Source of the DNA: Streptomyces sp. DH5
GTDB taxonomy: Bacteria; Actinomycetota; Actinomycetes; Streptomycetales; Streptomycetaceae
Assembly: GCF_020873915.1 (NCBI RefSeq)
Contig: NZ_JAHWGP010000008.1
Location: 124,001 to 188,000, forward strand
Direction of reading: 5' to 3'
Length of the DNA: 64,000 nucleotides
Every line of letters starts with the position of its first letter. Positions within the stretch are counted from its first letter, which is position 1. This document shows positions 55,499 to 64,000 of this stretch, piece by piece. The notes under the pieces were generated by a model. That model saw only the letters and a program-made list of their open reading frames with translations, was not told where the DNA came from and did no database searches. The translations under genes and the position numbers were made by a program.

Positions 55499-56370
55499 CC
55501 ACTGCCACCAGCTCCGCCCTGCCCGCCACGGGCGAGCGGCGGCGCCTCGGGTCGATCGCCTGGCACGTGGGCGCGCTCGCCGTCCTCGCGGTCGTCCTCT
55601 ACCCCGTGATCTGGGTGGTCGGCGCCTCGTTCAAACCGAGCAAGGACATCATCGCCAGCCTCGACCTGCTGCCGGCCAAGCCGGTCTGGGAGAACTTCTC
55701 CGGCCTCGCCGACGGCATCTCCGGCATCTCCATCAGCAGCTTCTTCTGGAACTCGCTGATGTACGCGGTCCTCGCCGTCGCCGGTGTCGTCCTGTCCAGC
55801 TCGCTCACCGCCTACGCCTTCGCGAAAATCCGGTTCGCCGGGCGGAACCTGCTCTTCACGCTGATGATCGGCACACTGCTGCTGCCGTACCACGTCCTGC
55901 TCATCCCGCAGTACGTGCTCTTCCGCAACCTCGAGCTCACCGACACCCTGGTGCCGCTCGTGGCGGGCAAGTTCCTGGCCACGGAGGCCTTCTTCGTCTT
56001 CCTGATGGTGCAGTTCATGCGCGGCCTGCCCAGGGAACTGGACGAGGCGGCCAAGCTGGACGGCTGCGGGCACCTGCGCACCTACTGGTCGATCGTGCTG
56101 CCGCTGAGCCGGCCCGCGATCATCACCAGCGCGATCTTCACCTTCATCAACGCCTGGAACGACTTCATGGGGCCGCTCATCTACCTGAACACCCCGGAGA
56201 AGTACACCGTTTCGCTCGGCCTGATGATGTTCCGCGACCAGGAGGGCATCTCCAACTACGGCAGCATGATCGCGATGTCGCTGGTGGCGCTGGTGCCGGT
56301 CATCGCCTTCTTCATGGCCTTCCAGCGCTACCTCATCGACGGCATGGCGACCTCCGGACTGAAGGGCTGA
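55495..56370 (+). CDS. Carbohydrate ABC transporter permease (MalG/YesQ type)
   Basis: A 291-residue CUT1 permease. The EAA loop is DEAAKLDGCGHLRTYWSIVLP and the segment INAWNDFMGPLIYLN is typical of MalG relatives. The GTG overlaps the stop of the first permease. No ATP-binding subunit follows; Streptomyces sugar importers commonly share the MsiK ATPase. Confidence 0.92.
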   Translation: MTTATSSALPATGERRRLGSIAWHVGALAVLAVVLYPVIWVVGASFKPSKDIIASLDLLPAKPVWENFSGLADGISGISISSFFWNSLMYAVLAVAGVVLSSSLTAYAFAKIRFAGRNLLFTLMIGTLLLPYHVLLIPQYVLFRNLELTDTLVPLVAGKFLATEAFFVFLMVQFMRGLPRELDEAAKLDGCGHLRTYWSIVLPLSRPAIITSAIFTFINAWNDFMGPLIYLNTPEKYTVSLGLMMFRDQEGISNYGSMIAMSLVALVPVIAFFMAFQRYLIDGMATSGLKG

Positions 56371-56380
56371 GGCGGTCGTC

Positions 56381-56980
56381 ATGGCGCAAGCACGCGTGAA
56401 GGCGCGCACCTCGCGCAGGGAGTCCGTGTTCGGCGAACGCTTCGCGGTCTTCGCCGAGTGCCTGCTGACCGGGGTGTGGATCGCCGTGGCCTGCCTCGGT
56501 GTCGTCACCTACCCCGCGGCCTTCGCCGCCGGCGCCCGGCACCTGCGGCGCCGTACCACCCACCAGGGCGGCGGCCTGCGGGAGTTCGCCCGGGACTTTT
56601 GTACGGCCCTGCGCGGCGGCTGGATCGTCGGGCTCGCCGGGTGGGCCGTGGCCGGTGCGGTGTGGGTGGACGTCCTTGCCGTCCGGGCCGGACTCCCCGG
56701 TGGGTCGTTCGCCGGCGCCGTCGGTGTCCTCGCGCTGATCGGGGCCGCCGTGGCCCTGCTGCGGGCGGCCGCCGTCTGGGCGCCCGGCACTCCCTGGCGG
56801 GCCTCGCTCGCGGACGCCGGGCGGCGCACCGTGCTCGATCCCGCCGGGTCCTTCCTGGTCGTCTGCGGTCTGGCGGTCGTGGCCCTGTCCGCGGGATTCG
56901 TCCCGCCGCTGGCGGTCCCCGTCCTCGGAGCCGTCGCGGCGGCGGCCGTCGCCGTGGAGGAGCGGTACCGGCACCGCTGA
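56381..56980 (+). CDS. DUF624 (YesL-family) membrane protein
   Basis: A 199-residue protein with about five membrane helices (AECLLTGVWIAVACLGVVTY early, LVVCGLAVVALSAGFVPPL late). YesL-type DUF624 proteins accompany rhamnogalacturonan uptake genes in Bacillus (yes cluster). Its placement between the permeases and the lyase supports the same pathway here. Its exact role is unknown. Confidence 0.8.
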   Translation: MAQARVKARTSRRESVFGERFAVFAECLLTGVWIAVACLGVVTYPAAFAAGARHLRRRTTHQGGGLREFARDFCTALRGGWIVGLAGWAVAGAVWVDVLAVRAGLPGGSFAGAVGVLALIGAAVALLRAAAVWAPGTPWRASLADAGRRTVLDPAGSFLVVCGLAVVALSAGFVPPLAVPVLGAVAAAAVAVEERYRHR

Positions 56981-57079
56981 CGGGCGGTGCCCCTCTCCGG
57001 AGGCCGGCGCCTCGGCGCCGCACCTCTGTCTGTCATGCCCTTGACATCACCTTGCACCCCGCAACGGAAAGGAAAGGCC

Positions 57080-59821
57080 ATGTCCCCCATCCCCCGCAGA
57101 TCCCTGCTGAAGGCGGCCGCCGTCGCCGGAGCCGCCGCCCCGTTCAGCTGGGCCCCGGGAGCGCGGAACGCCGCAGCCGCGCCCCGCGCGGACGCCACCG
57201 ACGCCGACCCGGTCACCCTCGACTGGCTGGAGGACGGCGGCCTGGGCGCGGCCCCCGGTTCCACCGTCGGCGTGCCCTGGCCCAAGGGCGCCCACCGGGA
57301 GGGCCAGACCTTCGCGCTGACCGACGCCGACGGAGAGTCCGTCCCCGTCCAGTCCTGGCCGATCGCCTACTGGCCCGACGGCTCCCTCAAGTGGACCGCG
57401 CACGCCGTCGGTTCCGGATCCGGGAAGCTCACCCTGACCGCGGGGGCGCCCGCCGCGCCCCCCGGGAAGAAGGTCACCGTCGACGCACGCGGCGGCACCG
57501 TCGACGTCTCGACCGGCGTCATCACCGTCCGGATCAGCACGTCCGGCGCCACCCTCGTCAAGTCGGTCCGCCGCGGCTCCACCGAGATCGCCCGCGACGG
57601 CCGCCTCGTCCTCCTGCGCCAGCCCGAGTACGAGGACGGCGACCGGACCACCGTCAGGACCGAACGCTTCGACGGCACCGTCTCCGACGTCACCGTCGAG
57701 CAGGAAGGACCCGTCCGCGCGGTCGTCCGCATCGACGGAAAGCACCGCAAGGGCCGCCGCGACCTGCTGCCCTTCTCCATCCGCCTCTACTTCTACGCGG
57801 GCGCCGACTCCTTCCGCATGGTCCACACGATCACCTACGACGGGAAGCAGGAACCGGGCAGGGCGAGCGGCGACTTCGTCCGCGGACTCGGCGTCCGCTT
57901 CACCGTGCCCCTGCGCGACGAGTCCTACGACCGTCACATCCGCATCGGCGGCGAAGGCACCGGCCTGCTGCGCGAGGCCGTCAAGGGCATCACCGGACTG
58001 CGCCGCGACCCGGGCGCCGCCGTCCAGGCGGCCCAGTTCGCCGGCGAGGAACTGCCCGCCCCCGCCACCTGGGACCAGCGGGTCACCAGCCGCCTCCAGT
58101 ACATCCCCGAGTGGGGCGACTACACCCTCTCCCAGCTCTCCGCCGACGGCTTCACCCTGCGCAAGCGCACCAAGAAGGGGCACGGCTGGATCGGCGCCGG
58201 CGGCGGCCGGCGCGCCTCCGGGTTCGGCTACGTCGGAGGAGCGAGCGGCGGACTCTCCTTCGGCCTGCGCGACTTCTGGGAGAAGTACCCCGCCCAGCTC
58301 GACATCCGCGACGCCCAGACCGACGCGGCCGAGGTCACCCTCTGGCTCTGGTCACCCGAGGCACAGCCCATGGACCTGCGCTTCTACCACGACGGCATGG
58401 GCCAGGACACCTTCCCCGAACAGCTCGAAGGCCTCAACATCACCTACGAGGACTACGAACCCGGATTCGGCACCCCCTACGGCATCGCCCGTACCTCCGA
58501 ACTCCTCTTCTGGGCCAACGACTCCACCCCGACCGCCGAGACACTCGCCGAACAGGTCAAAGCCGTACGCGTCCTCCCGCAACTCGCCGCCCCGCCGAAG
58601 CAGCTCATCCGCGCCGGTGTCTTCGGCAAGGGCCTGTACGCCGAACCCGACCGCTCCACACCGGCCAAGGCCAGGATCGAGGACCACCTCGACTTCCTCT
58701 TCACGTACTACAAGGACCAGGTCGAGCAGCGCCGCTGGTACGGCTTCTGGGACTACGGCGACATCATGCACACCTACGACACGGCCCGGCACCAGTGGCG
58801 CTACGACGTCGGCGGCTACGCCTGGGACAACTCCGAACTCTCACCCGACCTGTGGCTCTGGTACGCCTACCTGCGCTCCGGCCGCGCCGACATCTTCCGC
58901 TTCGCCGAGGCCATGACCCGCCACACCGGCGAGGTCGACGTCTACCACCTCGGCCAGTGGGCCGGCCTCGGCACCCGGCACGGCGTCCAGCACTACGCCG
59001 ACAGCGCCAAACAGCAGCGCATCGCCAACACCACCTACCGCCGCTACTACTACTTCCTCACCGCAGACGAACGCGTCGGCGACCTCATGCACGCCTGCGT
59101 CGACTCCGACGAGACCTTCCTCGCCCTCGACCCCCTCCGCAAGATCCGCACCGAGCCCTACACACCCGACCGCAACGCCCTGTCCGTCGGCTTCGGCACC
59201 GACTGGAGCGGACTGGTCTCCGCCTGGCTCACCGAGTGGGAACGCAAGGGCCCCAAGTGGGAGAAGGCCAGGGCCCGCGTGCTCTCCACCATGGAGACCA
59301 TCGCCGCCCAGCCCAACGGCTTCGTCCAGGGCAGCGGCCTGTACGACCTCGACACCGGCAGGTTCGCCGTCGCCGCCACCCCGAAGGTCGAGGTCTCCCA
59401 CCTCTCGGCCGTGTTCGGCCTGAACGAACTGTGCGCCGAGCTCATCGACCTCGTCGACGACATGCCCGACTTCGCCGAGGCCTACTACGACTACTGCCGC
59501 TACTTCAACGCGAGCAAGACCGAACAGGCCGCCCGCTACGGCGCCCACTTCGGCAACCTCATCCTCTTCCAGGGCCACTCCCGCCTCGATGCCTACGCCG
59601 CCGTACGGACCGGCGACGAGAAGCTCGCTCAGCGGGCCTGGCAGAAGTTCTACGAATCCGACGGCTACAGGGAATCGGCCCCCTGGAAGACCGAGAAGGT
59701 GAGCGGACCGACCGCCCTGGTCGCGGGCAGCGAGGCCACCTGGGTCTCCACCAACGACACCGCCCTCTACGGCCTCGCCGCCATCGAGAACCTGGCACTG
59801 CTCGGAGACCGGATGCCGTAA
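57080..59821 (+). CDS. Tat-exported PL26-like exo-rhamnogalacturonan lyase (PcRGLX/YetA family)
   Basis: A 913-residue secreted protein. PRRSLLKAAAVAGAAAPFSW is a clear Tat signal. A beta-barrel N-terminal domain (about 45-290) is followed by an (alpha/alpha)-barrel rich in aromatic residues (RRWYGFWDYGDIMHTYDTAR, WAGLGTRHGVQHYADSAKQQ), as in PcRGLX-type lyases. It would cleave rhamnogalacturonan fragments outside the cell for import by the preceding transporter. GGAAAGG precedes the ATG. Confidence 0.82.
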   Translation: MSPIPRRSLLKAAAVAGAAAPFSWAPGARNAAAAPRADATDADPVTLDWLEDGGLGAAPGSTVGVPWPKGAHREGQTFALTDADGESVPVQSWPIAYWPDGSLKWTAHAVGSGSGKLTLTAGAPAAPPGKKVTVDARGGTVDVSTGVITVRISTSGATLVKSVRRGSTEIARDGRLVLLRQPEYEDGDRTTVRTERFDGTVSDVTVEQEGPVRAVVRIDGKHRKGRRDLLPFSIRLYFYAGADSFRMVHTITYDGKQEPGRASGDFVRGLGVRFTVPLRDESYDRHIRIGGEGTGLLREAVKGITGLRRDPGAAVQAAQFAGEELPAPATWDQRVTSRLQYIPEWGDYTLSQLSADGFTLRKRTKKGHGWIGAGGGRRASGFGYVGGASGGLSFGLRDFWEKYPAQLDIRDAQTDAAEVTLWLWSPEAQPMDLRFYHDGMGQDTFPEQLEGLNITYEDYEPGFGTPYGIARTSELLFWANDSTPTAETLAEQVKAVRVLPQLAAPPKQLIRAGVFGKGLYAEPDRSTPAKARIEDHLDFLFTYYKDQVEQRRWYGFWDYGDIMHTYDTARHQWRYDVGGYAWDNSELSPDLWLWYAYLRSGRADIFRFAEAMTRHTGEVDVYHLGQWAGLGTRHGVQHYADSAKQQRIANTTYRRYYYFLTADERVGDLMHACVDSDETFLALDPLRKIRTEPYTPDRNALSVGFGTDWSGLVSAWLTEWERKGPKWEKARARVLSTMETIAAQPNGFVQGSGLYDLDTGRFAVAATPKVEVSHLSAVFGLNELCAELIDLVDDMPDFAEAYYDYCRYFNASKTEQAARYGAHFGNLILFQGHSRLDAYAAVRTGDEKLAQRAWQKFYESDGYRESAPWKTEKVSGPTALVAGSEATWVSTNDTALYGLAAIENLALLGDRMP

Positions 59822-59857
59822 CCGCACATCCCCGGCGCGGGCGGGCACACTCCGTAC

Positions 59858-60307
59858 ATGGACTGGAACCATTACCGCTTCCGCAGTCTGTGGACCCTGT
59901 CCGCGCCCGCCGCGACGGTGTACGGCGCACTGGAACGGATCGAGGACTACCCACTGTGGTGGCCCCAGGTGCGCGAGGTCACCCGCCTCGACGACACCAG
60001 CGGCATCGTCACCATCCGCTCCCTCCTGCCGTACGACCTGACCTCCACGGTGCGGGAGGGCCGGCGCGACCGGGAGACCGGCGTGCTGGAGGCCGGCCTG
60101 TCCGGCGACATCGACGGCTGGGCCCGCTGGACCGTGACCAGTCTGGGAGACCACGGCTGTCTCGCCCACTACGAGCAGGAGGTCGACGTCCGCAAACCAC
60201 TGCTGCGCCTGCTCGCCGTGCCCGCCCGGCCCGTCTTCCGCCTCAACCACGCGGCGATGATGCGGGCCGGCCGGCGCGGACTGGCCGCACACCTGCGAGC
60301 GGTTTGA
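59858..60307 (+). CDS. SRPBCC (START-like) lipid/ligand-binding protein
   Basis: A 149-residue protein. NHYRFRSLWTLSAPAATVYG and YPLWWPQVREVTRLD match SRPBCC cyclase/dehydrase-like folds. The hydrophobic pocket ligand is unknown. It ends over the -35 box of the next tRNA. Confidence 0.85.
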   Translation: MDWNHYRFRSLWTLSAPAATVYGALERIEDYPLWWPQVREVTRLDDTSGIVTIRSLLPYDLTSTVREGRRDRETGVLEAGLSGDIDGWARWTVTSLGDHGCLAHYEQEVDVRKPLLRLLAVPARPVFRLNHAAMMRAGRRGLAAHLRAV

Positions 60308-60333
60308 AGGAAGCCCGCCCGGACCTGTATGGT
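60304..60333 (+). promoter_or_regulatory. Promoter of the second tRNA-Val
   Basis: TTGAAG (60304-60309) and TATGGT (60328-60333) are 18 nt apart and end 13 nt before the tRNA. The -35 box overlaps the stop codon of the SRPBCC gene. Confidence 0.7.
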
Positions 60334-60346
60334 TCAGTGCGTTCCC

Positions 60347-60418
60347 GGGCGATTAGCTCAGTGGGAGAGCGCTTCGTTCACACCGAAGAGGTCACTGGTT
60401 CGAACCCAGTATCGCCCA
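60347..60418 (+). tRNA. tRNA-Val (CAC), copy 2
   Basis: Identical to the gene at 52797 over all 72 nt and over 78 nt including flanks. The anticodon is CAC. Confidence 0.95.
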
Positions 60419-60425
60419 CCGGGAG

Positions 60426-60454
60426 AAGCCGGTCCGTCGCCGACGGACCGGCTT
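60426..60454 (+). terminator. Terminator after tRNA-Val copy 2
   Basis: AAGCCGGTCCGTC and GACGGACCGGCTT form a perfect 13-bp stem with a 3-nt loop, followed by a T-rich TTCTTG. Confidence 0.9.
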
Positions 60455-60476
60455 TCTTGCTGCCTGCGGCCCGCCC

Positions 60477-61202
60477 TCATGCCGCCGCCGGCAGATCCGG
60501 GCGCAGCGGCCAGGCCGGGTCGACGACCTCCTCCGTGCCGGTGCGCGCGAACCACGACTGCAGGCCCCGCGCCTGCGCCGCATGCCACAGCGCCTGCAGG
60601 GTGTGCAGCTCACCGGGGGACAGCCGCTCCAGACGGGACGCGAAACGACGCCCCACCGCCCGGGCGACCTCCAGGGCGGCCACCGCGTCCGCCGCCGCCT
60701 CGTGCGCCCCCTCCAGCGGCACCTCGTAGTACGCGCACAGGTCGCTCAAGGTGCGGCGCCCCTTGCGGTAGCGGTCCAGATGCTTGTCGAGCACCCACGG
60801 ATCCAGCACCAGCAGCGGCGTCCGCTCGAACCACCGGCTCAGCGACGACGCCCGGTGCCGGCGCAATTCCCGGTCCAGCAGCGTCAGATCGAACGGCGCG
60901 TTCATCACCACCACCGGACGGCCCACCCGTGCCTGCTCCGCCAGTGCCTGCGCCACCTCGTGCATCACCGGCGCCGGCCAGCGGCCGTTGCGCTGGAGGT
61001 GCTCTTCGGTCAGCCCGTGCACCCGCGTCGCCCCGGCCGGCACCGGTACCCCCGGATTCACCAGCCAGCGCGTCACCCGGGGCCGGCTGCCCGGCGCGTC
61101 CTGGACGACGAGAGCGGCCGACACGATCCGGTCGGTCTCGACGTCCACACCCGTCGTCTCCGTGTCGAAAGCGGCCAACGGCCCCTCGTGCCATCTCGTC
61201 AT
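60477..61202 (-). CDS. DEDDh 3'-5' exonuclease (DnaQ-like)
   Basis: A 241-residue exonuclease. AAFDTETTGVD (ExoI), VMNAPFDLTLLDREL (ExoII) and GAHEAAADAVAAL (ExoIII with the catalytic His and Asp) are intact. It may proofread or trim DNA or RNA. ATG 61202 (MTRWHEGPLAAF) is chosen; an upstream in-frame ATG would add MVDEGLLG. It converges on the tRNA-Val terminator. Confidence 0.9.
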   Translation of the reverse strand: MTRWHEGPLAAFDTETTGVDVETDRIVSAALVVQDAPGSRPRVTRWLVNPGVPVPAGATRVHGLTEEHLQRNGRWPAPVMHEVAQALAEQARVGRPVVVMNAPFDLTLLDRELRRHRASSLSRWFERTPLLVLDPWVLDKHLDRYRKGRRTLSDLCAYYEVPLEGAHEAAADAVAALEVARAVGRRFASRLERLSPGELHTLQALWHAAQARGLQSWFARTGTEEVVDPAWPLRPDLPAAA

Positions 61203-61369
61203 ACCCAGCAACCCCTCGTCCACCATCGGCAGTTGACGCGGAGTCCACTGCCCGAAGCGGTGATACCCGGGCTGTTTGCGCCGTACGCCGGAAGGAGACA
61301 ACAGGAGTACGGGTCTTCGTGGTTCAGTGACCCGCACGGGGAAAACACTGTTCTGGAAGGCTGTTGGCC

Positions 61370-61936
61370 ATGGCCATCGCGCAGCCCGAACGGGGCGGGC
61401 TGCTGCCCGAGCGCACGCCGGCCTCTCGCGGCACCCTCGCCACCACCGCCTGCATGGAGACCCTGCAGGTCGGCTATCTGCACGCCGTCGCCGCCGCCGC
61501 GGGCTGTTCGCTCTCCCAGCCCTTCCCGGACAACGGCATCGACTGGCACGTCAGCCACAGCGCCGCCGGACACACCGTCGACGACGAGGTCACCATCAAG
61601 GTGCAACTGAAGGCGACCTACCAGATCGCCCCCGACCCGCCGGGCCGCTTCTTCTCCTTCACGCTCGACAACGCCCACCTCGCCAAACTCGCCCGCACCC
61701 CGGTCGCCGTGCACAAGATCCTCGTCGTGATGATCGTGCCCCGCTCGCAGGACGACTGGCTGCGCGCCGGCCACGACCGCCTCGACCTGCGGCACTGCTG
61801 CTACTGGACCAACCTCGCGGGACACCCGGTGACCGGCCGGCACCGCACCACCGTGCGGATCCCCACCTCACGCATCTTCGACGACCGGGCGCTGTGCGAG
61901 ATCATGACGCGGGTCGGGACCGGAGGGACACCGTGA
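61370..61936 (+). CDS. DUF4365 nuclease-like protein
   Basis: A 188-residue protein with the DUF4365 pattern: CMETLQVGYLHAVAAAAGCS, then DNGIDWHV (Asp58) and IKVQLKATYQ (Gln79, Lys81). The Glu30, Asp58 and QxK arrangement resembles PD-(D/E)xK endonuclease cores. Its biological role is unknown. GGAAGG precedes the ATG. It overlaps the next gene by 4 nt, so the two are a single unit. Confidence 0.8.
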   Translation: MAIAQPERGGLLPERTPASRGTLATTACMETLQVGYLHAVAAAAGCSLSQPFPDNGIDWHVSHSAAGHTVDDEVTIKVQLKATYQIAPDPPGRFFSFTLDNAHLAKLARTPVAVHKILVVMIVPRSQDDWLRAGHDRLDLRHCCYWTNLAGHPVTGRHRTTVRIPTSRIFDDRALCEIMTRVGTGGTP

Positions 61937-63174
61937 CGCACCTTCCGGCCGGCGGGCCCCTGCGGCCCGTCCGCTCCCACCCCGCCGGCGCCGCCTTCGA
62001 CGGCCGCCCGCCCGATCCCGCCGACACCGATCCAGCCGTGCTGACCGCACTGCTCCACCGGCACGGCTGGCAGCGCCGCGGCGGCATCCCCGGACGCTAC
62101 GGACGGTGGACCCCGCCCGGACCGGGCACCGGCACCGGCACCAGTCTCCTGGTGCCGGTGAGCCGCGCCTTCCCCGACAGCGAGGACCTGCTCGGCGAGG
62201 CCCTGCTGGCCCTCTCGCGCAGCGGCGCCCCCCGCGCCCGCGAGATCCTGCTGGCCCTGGCCGTGCCGAGTGACGAGATCCACTGGTCGCGCGACACCCC
62301 GGCCGGGCCCGGCGGCGCCACGGCCTGGACGGCGGAGGAGCAACTGCGTTCCGCCGCACGCCGGATCCTGCTCGCCGCAGCCCTCGCCACCCGCGCCCGC
62401 ACCGGATTCCACGGCGCCCGGCACCGGCGCACGGCCGCCGCCGCGCTGGACACCGTCCTGGTCGGCCCCGCGCGGGGCGGACGCCGGCTCACCGCCTTCG
62501 CCCCCGTCACCACCGGCCGCTCCCTCGCCGTGTGCCTCCACCACGCCCTGTACGCCGTCCGCGAGGCCATCGACTACCGCCGTGCCACCGGCGGCATGGA
62601 CGCCTTCGACACCGCCGTCGCCGCGGGCGTCAGCCAGGAACTCACCGAGGCCCTCGTCGCCCTGGTCCGCGGCACCGAGGGCGCCCGCGTCGGCATCGCC
62701 TGGGCGCCGGCGGCCGGAGTCCCCGGCGGCTGCGCGGCCGCCGCGGAACCCGTCGAATTCTCACCCGGGGACCTGCCCGTCCTGCGCGAGGCCGGCCTGC
62801 GCTACCAGCGGACGGAACCGTCCGTCACCGTACGGATCACCGGCACCGTCGTACGGATGCACCGGCCGGGGCCCCGCGGCGACGGCGTGATCCGGCTGCG
62901 CGTCCTCGCCGGAGCCGAGATCGGCCGGGTCCGCGCCGTGCTCGGCGAGGAGGACTACCGCATCGCCGGACACGCCCACCTCGTCGGACTGCCGGTCCGC
63001 GTCCGGGGGCGGCTGGAGAGCCGGGGCGGCTTCCGCCGGCTCACCGACGCCCGGGACCTGGAGCCCGTGCAGGTCGACGACGCCGAACGGGACCGACTGC
63101 TCAAGGCGCTCCAGGCGAACGCCGAGACCGCGGCCTTCTTCGGTGAGGCCTGCGGCACCGACGACGGGATTTGA
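61933..63174 (+). CDS. Unknown protein with OB-fold-like C-terminus, partner of DUF4365
   Basis: A 413-residue protein I do not recognise. The N-terminal and central parts (about 40-250) are helical with no active-site motif. The C-terminal part has VTVRITGTVVRMHRPGP, VIRLRVLAGAEIGRVRAVL and VRVRGRLESRGGFRRLTDA, alternating strands like an OB fold that binds nucleic acid. The GTG overlaps the DUF4365 stop. It might supply DNA or RNA binding for the nuclease-like partner. Confidence 0.7.
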   Translation: MTHLPAGGPLRPVRSHPAGAAFDGRPPDPADTDPAVLTALLHRHGWQRRGGIPGRYGRWTPPGPGTGTGTSLLVPVSRAFPDSEDLLGEALLALSRSGAPRAREILLALAVPSDEIHWSRDTPAGPGGATAWTAEEQLRSAARRILLAAALATRARTGFHGARHRRTAAAALDTVLVGPARGGRRLTAFAPVTTGRSLAVCLHHALYAVREAIDYRRATGGMDAFDTAVAAGVSQELTEALVALVRGTEGARVGIAWAPAAGVPGGCAAAAEPVEFSPGDLPVLREAGLRYQRTEPSVTVRITGTVVRMHRPGPRGDGVIRLRVLAGAEIGRVRAVLGEEDYRIAGHAHLVGLPVRVRGRLESRGGFRRLTDARDLEPVQVDDAERDRLLKALQANAETAAFFGEACGTDDGI

Positions 63175-63267
63175 TTTCGCGGAGCACCCTCCCGGGTCGG
63201 TACGATCGCACCCATGCGTGCGCTCCGGTATGGCGCCGCGACCACAGCCTTCAGTCAGGAGAGACCG

Positions 63268-64000
63268 GTGTCAGACGTCCGTGTGATCATCCAACGCGAT
63301 TCCGAGCGGGAAGAACGCGTGGTGACGACGGGCACCACGGCCGCCGAGCTCTTCGCCGGCGAGCGCACGGTCGTCGCCGCCCGCGTGGCAGGCGAGCTCA
63401 AGGACCTCGCCCACGAGGTCAAGGACGGCGAGACCGTCGAGGCGGTCGAGATCTCCTCCGAGGACGGTCTCGACATCCTGCGCCACTCCACCGCGCACGT
63501 CATGGCCCAGGCCGTGCAGGAGCTGTTCCCCGAGGCCAAGCTGGGCATCGGCCCGCCGGTGCGGGACGGCTTCTACTACGACTTCGACGTGGACAAGCCC
63601 TTCCACCCCGATGACCTCAAGGCCATCGAGAAGAAGATGCAGGAGATCCAGAAGCGCGGCCAGCGCTTCTCCCGCCGTGTCGTCACCGACGACGAGGCCC
63701 GCGAGGAGCTCGCCGGAGAGCCGTACAAGCTGGAGCTGATCGGCCTCAAGGGCTCCGCCTCGCACGACGACGGCGCGGACGTCGAGGTCGGCGCCGGCGA
63801 GCTGACGATCTACGACAACCTGGACGCCAAGACCGGCGAGCTGTGCTGGAAGGACCTCTGCCGCGGTCCCCACCTGCCCACCACCCGGTACATCCCCGCG
63901 TTCAAGCTGATGCGCAACGCGGCCGCCTACTGGCGCGGCAGCGAGAAGAACCCCATGCTCCAGCGCATCTACGGCACCGCCTGGCCGTCCAAGGACGAGC
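63268..64000 (+). CDS. thrS: Threonyl-tRNA synthetase (partial, runs off the window)
   Basis: The first 244 codons of ThrRS. The TGS domain ([20 protein letters not shown] onward, 1-60) leads to the editing domain, with [19 protein letters not shown] and [27 protein letters not shown] is typical. It charges tRNA-Thr. The GTG follows CAGGAGAG, and no T-box leader is present in the 93 nt upstream. The catalytic core lies beyond the window. Confidence 0.96.
   Translation, partial: MSDVRVIIQRDSEREERVVTTGTTAAELFAGERTVVAARVAGELKDLAHEVKDGETVEAVEISSEDGLDILRHSTAHVMAQAVQELFPEAKLGIGPPVRDGFYYDFDVDKPFHPDDLKAIEKKMQEIQKRGQRFSRRVVTDDEAREELAGEPYKLELIGLKGSASHDDGADVEVGAGELTIYDNLDAKTGELCWKDLCRGPHLPTTRYIPAFKLMRNAAAYWRGSEKNPMLQRIYGTAWPSKDE

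Noticed and set aside
63175-63267. T-box leader before thrS
   Set aside because: Only 93 nt separate the genes, too short for a T-box, and no conserved T-box sequence is present.

Overview
The window is high-GC actinobacterial chromosome, almost certainly a Streptomyces core region. Supporting signs are strong G/C third-position bias, many GTG starts, frequent leaderless or 4-nt-overlapping genes, Tat and lipoprotein signals, the sporulation gene ssgB, and a gene order (argCJBDR - argG - argH - glpQ1 - metNIQ - cobalamin genes - ssgB - thrS) that I recall from S. coelicolor. No database was searched. All identifications rest on motifs, length and context.

Layout. 0-6.3 kb: a secreted GHL10-type protein, a DUF1918 protein, a divergent EamA exporter / MocR regulator pair that shares start-codon bases, a GNAT, a degenerate histidine-phosphatase relative, a DUF6314 protein and a VOC protein. 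6.6-11.5 kb: arginine operon argCJBDR, with overlapping genes and ARG-box-like sites. 11.7-14.7 kb (minus strand): a ferric-reductase-like membrane flavoprotein, a double FMN-binding exported protein and the flavin transferase ApbE, which together form a flavinylated electron-transfer module. 14.8-16.7 kb: L,D-transpeptidase-like protein, PPOX protein and a small secreted protein. 16.8-19.6 kb: argG and argH. 19.8-23 kb: aldo/keto reductase and a TetR/MFS efflux pair with a clear operator. 23-26.1 kb: a 3 x 77 bp tandem repeat, an acyltransferase, PHO boxes before a Tat-exported glycerophosphodiesterase, and a sigma-factor pseudogene with two frameshifts. 26.1-28.2 kb: GNAT, two membrane proteins and a HAD hydrolase.

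28.2-31.3 kb: metNIQ (methionine uptake) behind a leaderless Cys/Met-rich leader peptide. 32.2-38.9 kb: cobalamin/siroheme genes (cobL, a giant BluB-CobT fusion with a 657-residue disordered N-terminus, cobA). 38.9-43.8 kb: SpoU methyltransferase, Ser/Thr kinase, small proteins, an APH-fold protein and a zinc-ribbon protein. 43.8-44.3 kb: tRNA operon Gly-Cys-Val-Val-Val on the minus strand. 44.5-47.3 kb: pabB, pabC and a double GNAT. 47.3-49.1 kb: an intact IS200/IS605 element (tnpA + tnpB) whose end forms the stop codon of the neighbouring GNAT. 49.1-52.7 kb: DsbA-like protein, small membrane proteins, a CGNR protein, ssgB and a PGPGW protein.

52.8-60.4 kb: two identical tRNA-Val(CAC) genes bracket a five-gene module (solute-binding lipoprotein, two permeases, DUF624/YesL-like protein, PL26-like rhamnogalacturonan lyase) plus a SRPBCC protein. 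The module has a LacI-type operator but no ATPase. 60.4-64 kb: DEDDh exonuclease, a DUF4365 nuclease-like / OB-fold-like two-gene unit of unknown function, and thrS running off the end.

The best candidates for new biology are the DUF4365 pair, the ApbE/double-FMN-binding/reductase module with a cytoplasmic-looking ApbE, the Cys/Met leader peptide, the BluB-CobT fusion tail and the 77-bp repeat array.
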